Shown here in pieces: positions 62,131 to 64,000 of a DNA stretch of 64,000 nt (positions are counted from its first letter, which is position 1; the number at the start of each line of letters is the position of its first letter). The position numbers were made by a program, and so were the translations under genes. The stretch comes from Palsa-504 sp963753195. Its GTDB lineage: Bacteria > Actinomycetota > Actinomycetes > Streptosporangiales > Streptosporangiaceae. The stretch covers positions 992,001-1,056,000 of the forward strand of contig CAVWBH010000009.1 of NCBI GenBank assembly GCA_963753195.1. Direction: 5' to 3'. The notes under the pieces were generated by a model. The model had not been told where the DNA came from. It worked only from the letters and a program-made list of their open reading frames with translations, and did not search any database.

Positions 62131-64000
62131 ATGACCGAGAGCTTTCCCCGGCAGGAGGCCAGAACCAGGCGGTTCAGCCTCGGGGTGCCGCGCGCCTTCC
62201 GCGTCTCTCCCGACGGCAACCGGGTCGTCTACCTGCGGACCAAGGGCGGCACCGATCCGGTGACGTGCCTGTGGGTGCTGGACGTGGCCACCGGGCAGGA
62301 ACGGCTGGCCGCCGACCCGCGGACGCTCAGCCCGGACCGCGGCGGCACCGGGGAGGAGGACCTGCCGCCGGAGGAACGGGCCCGGCGCGAGCGGGTCAGG
62401 GAGCAGGCCGGCGGCATCGTGGCCTACGCGACCGACCGGGACGTCACCGTGGCCGCCTTCGCGCTGTCCGGCCGCGTGTTCACGGTGCCGCTGACCGGTG
62501 ACGGCGCGGGCGGCGGCCCGGCCAGTGCGGCGCAGGCTGATGCGCGGGCCCGCGAGGTGGCCACGCGCACGCCCGCGCTGGATCCCCGCCTGGACCCGGC
62601 CGGGCGGCGGCTGGCGTACGTCTGCGATGGCGCGCTGCGGGTGGCCGATCTGGCTGGCGGCCCCGACCTGGGCGGTGGGGACCGGGTCCTCGCGGACCCG
62701 CGGGGCGCGCCCGGCGTGACGTTCGGCCTGCCGGAGTTCATCGCCGCCGAGGAGATGGGCCGCGTGCGCGGCTACTGGTGGGCCCCGGACGGCTCGGCCC
62801 TGCTGGTCGCCCGGGCGGACGAGACGCCCGTGAACCGGTGGCACATCGCCGATCCCGCGAACCCCGAGCGCCCGCCCGCCGTGGTGGCCTATCCCGCGGC
62901 CGGCACCCCGAACGCCGACGTGTCCGTGCACCTGGCCCCGCTCGAGGGCCCCAGCGTGGCGGTCGAGGTGGACCGGTCCGCCTTCCCGTACCTGGTGACC
63001 GCCTGCTGGCAGGACGGGCACGACCCGCTGATCGTGGTGCAGAGCCGGGACCAGCGAACCATGCGGATCCTCGGCGTGGACGCCGACCGCGGCCAGGTCA
63101 CCGTGCTGCACGAGGACACCGACCCGCACTGGCTGGAGATCGTCCCCGGCGTGCCGGCCTGGACCGCCGACGGCCGGATCGCGTGGACCCGCGATGAGCA
63201 GGACACCCGCCGCCTGGTGCTGCTGGCGCCGGGCCAGGAGCCGGTCCCGGCCACCCCGCCCGGACTGCAGGTCCACGGCGTGCTCGACGTAGCCGGCGAC
63301 ACGGTGCTGTTCCAGGCGTCGCAGGAGCCGGCCGAGATCGGGCTGTGGAGTTACGGGCCGGGCGGCCTGAGCCAGGCCGGGCCGGGCGGCGGCGTGGAAG
63401 GCGGCACCCGCGGCGGCGGCACCATGGTCAGCTGGCGCCGGTCCCTGGACGACGACGGCGTGACCGTCCGTGTGCGCCGAGGCGGCGGCGGGGCCACCGT
63501 CATCGGATCGCTCGCCGAGATCCCGGCGCTGCCCGCGCCCCGCCCGATCCTGTTCCGGGCCGGCTCGCGCGAGATCCAGACCGCCGTGCTGTTCCCGTCC
63601 TGGCACCAGCCCGGGCGCCCGCTGCCGGTGCTGCTCGACCCGTACGGCGGCCCGCACGCGCAGCGGGTGGTCAGGTCCCGGCAGGCCTACCTGGTCTCGC
63701 AGTGGTTCGCCGAGCAGGGGTTCGCGGTACTGATCGCGGACGGCCGCGGCACCCCGGGCCGCGGGCCGGCCTGGGAGCGGGCGGTGGCCGGCGACCTGGC
63801 CGACCCAGTCCTGGAGGACCAGGTCGACGCCGTGGCCGCCGCGGCCGCGCGGTTCGGCGACCTGGATACCGGCCGCGTGGCGATCCGCGGCTGGTCGTTC
63901 GGTGGCTATCTGGCCGCGCTGGCCGTACTGCGCCGCCCGGACGTGTTCCACGCGGCGATCGCGGGCGCGCCGGTGACCGACTGGCGGCTGTACGACACCC
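62131..64000 (+). CDS. Prolyl oligopeptidase-family serine peptidase (DPP IV-like), cut by window end
   Basis: At least 623 residues from ATG 62131, with the frame open to the last base. An N-terminal beta-propeller domain (about 1-430) precedes an alpha/beta hydrolase domain with DPYGGPHAQRV and the nucleophile GWSFGGY (Ser589). The Asp and His of the triad would lie beyond the window. S9 enzymes cleave proline-containing dipeptides or peptides; the substrate is unknown. It is divergent from mshB. Confidence 0.92.
   Translation, partial: MTESFPRQEARTRRFSLGVPRAFRVSPDGNRVVYLRTKGGTDPVTCLWVLDVATGQERLAADPRTLSPDRGGTGEEDLPPEERARRERVREQAGGIVAYATDRDVTVAAFALSGRVFTVPLTGDGAGGGPASAAQADARAREVATRTPALDPRLDPAGRRLAYVCDGALRVADLAGGPDLGGGDRVLADPRGAPGVTFGLPEFIAAEEMGRVRGYWWAPDGSALLVARADETPVNRWHIADPANPERPPAVVAYPAAGTPNADVSVHLAPLEGPSVAVEVDRSAFPYLVTACWQDGHDPLIVVQSRDQRTMRILGVDADRGQVTVLHEDTDPHWLEIVPGVPAWTADGRIAWTRDEQDTRRLVLLAPGQEPVPATPPGLQVHGVLDVAGDTVLFQASQEPAEIGLWSYGPGGLSQAGPGGGVEGGTRGGGTMVSWRRSLDDDGVTVRVRRGGGGATVIGSLAEIPALPAPRPILFRAGSREIQTAVLFPSWHQPGRPLPVLLDPYGGPHAQRVVRSRQAYLVSQWFAEQGFAVLIADGRGTPGRGPAWERAVAGDLADPVLEDQVDAVAAAAARFGDLDTGRVAIRGWSFGGYLAALAVLRRPDVFHAAIAGAPVTDWRLYDT

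Overview
This window is chromosomal DNA of a very GC-rich actinomycete. The supporting markers are a mycothiol gene (mshB), a 7Fe ferredoxin next to an actinobacterial-type dapC, a decaprenyl-phosphate phosphoribosyltransferase plus DprE2-like pair, two DUF222/HNH (13E12-type) genes, DUF1707, a RecQ with a C-terminal phosphoribosyltransferase-like tail, frequent GTG/TTG starts and many ATGA/GTGA gene overlaps. I cannot place it below class Actinomycetes with confidence. No rRNA, tRNA, CRISPR array or complete insertion sequence was recognised.

Layout. 1-3.5 kb (minus): the 5' end of a response regulator, a DprE2-like reductase, a frameshifted UbiA-type phosphoribosyltransferase and a membrane-anchored phosphodiester glycosidase-like protein. 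3.7-9.6 kb (minus): an aerobic terminal oxidase operon made of a cupredoxin-like protein, subunit II, a 21-codon ORF, subunit I, subunit III, a small membrane protein and heme O synthase. 10-18.8 kb: a hypothetical membrane protein, an orphan response regulator, a TlpA-like thioredoxin, a HtrA-like protease, dapE, a LysR/aminotransferase pair and a frameshifted SGNH hydrolase. 18.9-27.2 kb: nucleic-acid enzymes (RecQ-PRTase, a SWIM protein coupled to a SNF2 helicase, a DUF222/HNH protein). 27.6-39.1 kb: a HAD phosphatase and a large potassium cluster (two tiny membrane ORFs, kdpABC, a KdpE-like regulator, a Ser/Thr kinase, kdpD, a second KdpE-like regulator). 39.2-46.6 kb: an SDR, an AsnC and a LysR regulator, small proteins, and an ABC exporter operon ending in its TetR regulator. 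46.6-52.5 kb: a PHP phosphoesterase, a CocE-like hydrolase, a second DUF222/HNH gene and an unknown. 52.6-64 kb: tag, a DivIVA-like protein, a LOG protein, dapD, a secreted unknown, fdxA, dapC, a dimethylargininase/ornithine aminotransferase pair, a flavin reductase, a DUF6113-like protein, mshB, and a prolyl oligopeptidase cut by the window end. The mshB...fdxA-dapC...dapD-LOG-DivIVA-tag order resembles the M. tuberculosis Rv1170-Rv1210 region.

How genes work together. DapD, DapC and DapE supply three successive steps of the succinylase route to diaminopimelate. CtaB makes heme O for the oxidase encoded beside it. The Kdp cluster combines pump, sensor, two regulators and a kinase. The most unusual content is the oxidase: subunit I keeps its metal ligands but appears to have lost the canonical K- and D-channel entry residues, subunit II has an extra membrane segment, and the operon opens with a second copper-site-like protein. 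Two window-wide peculiarities also stand out: in-frame minisatellites in many coding regions, and at least four genes interrupted by apparent one-base indels in G/C-rich runs, which are either assembly errors or real lesions.
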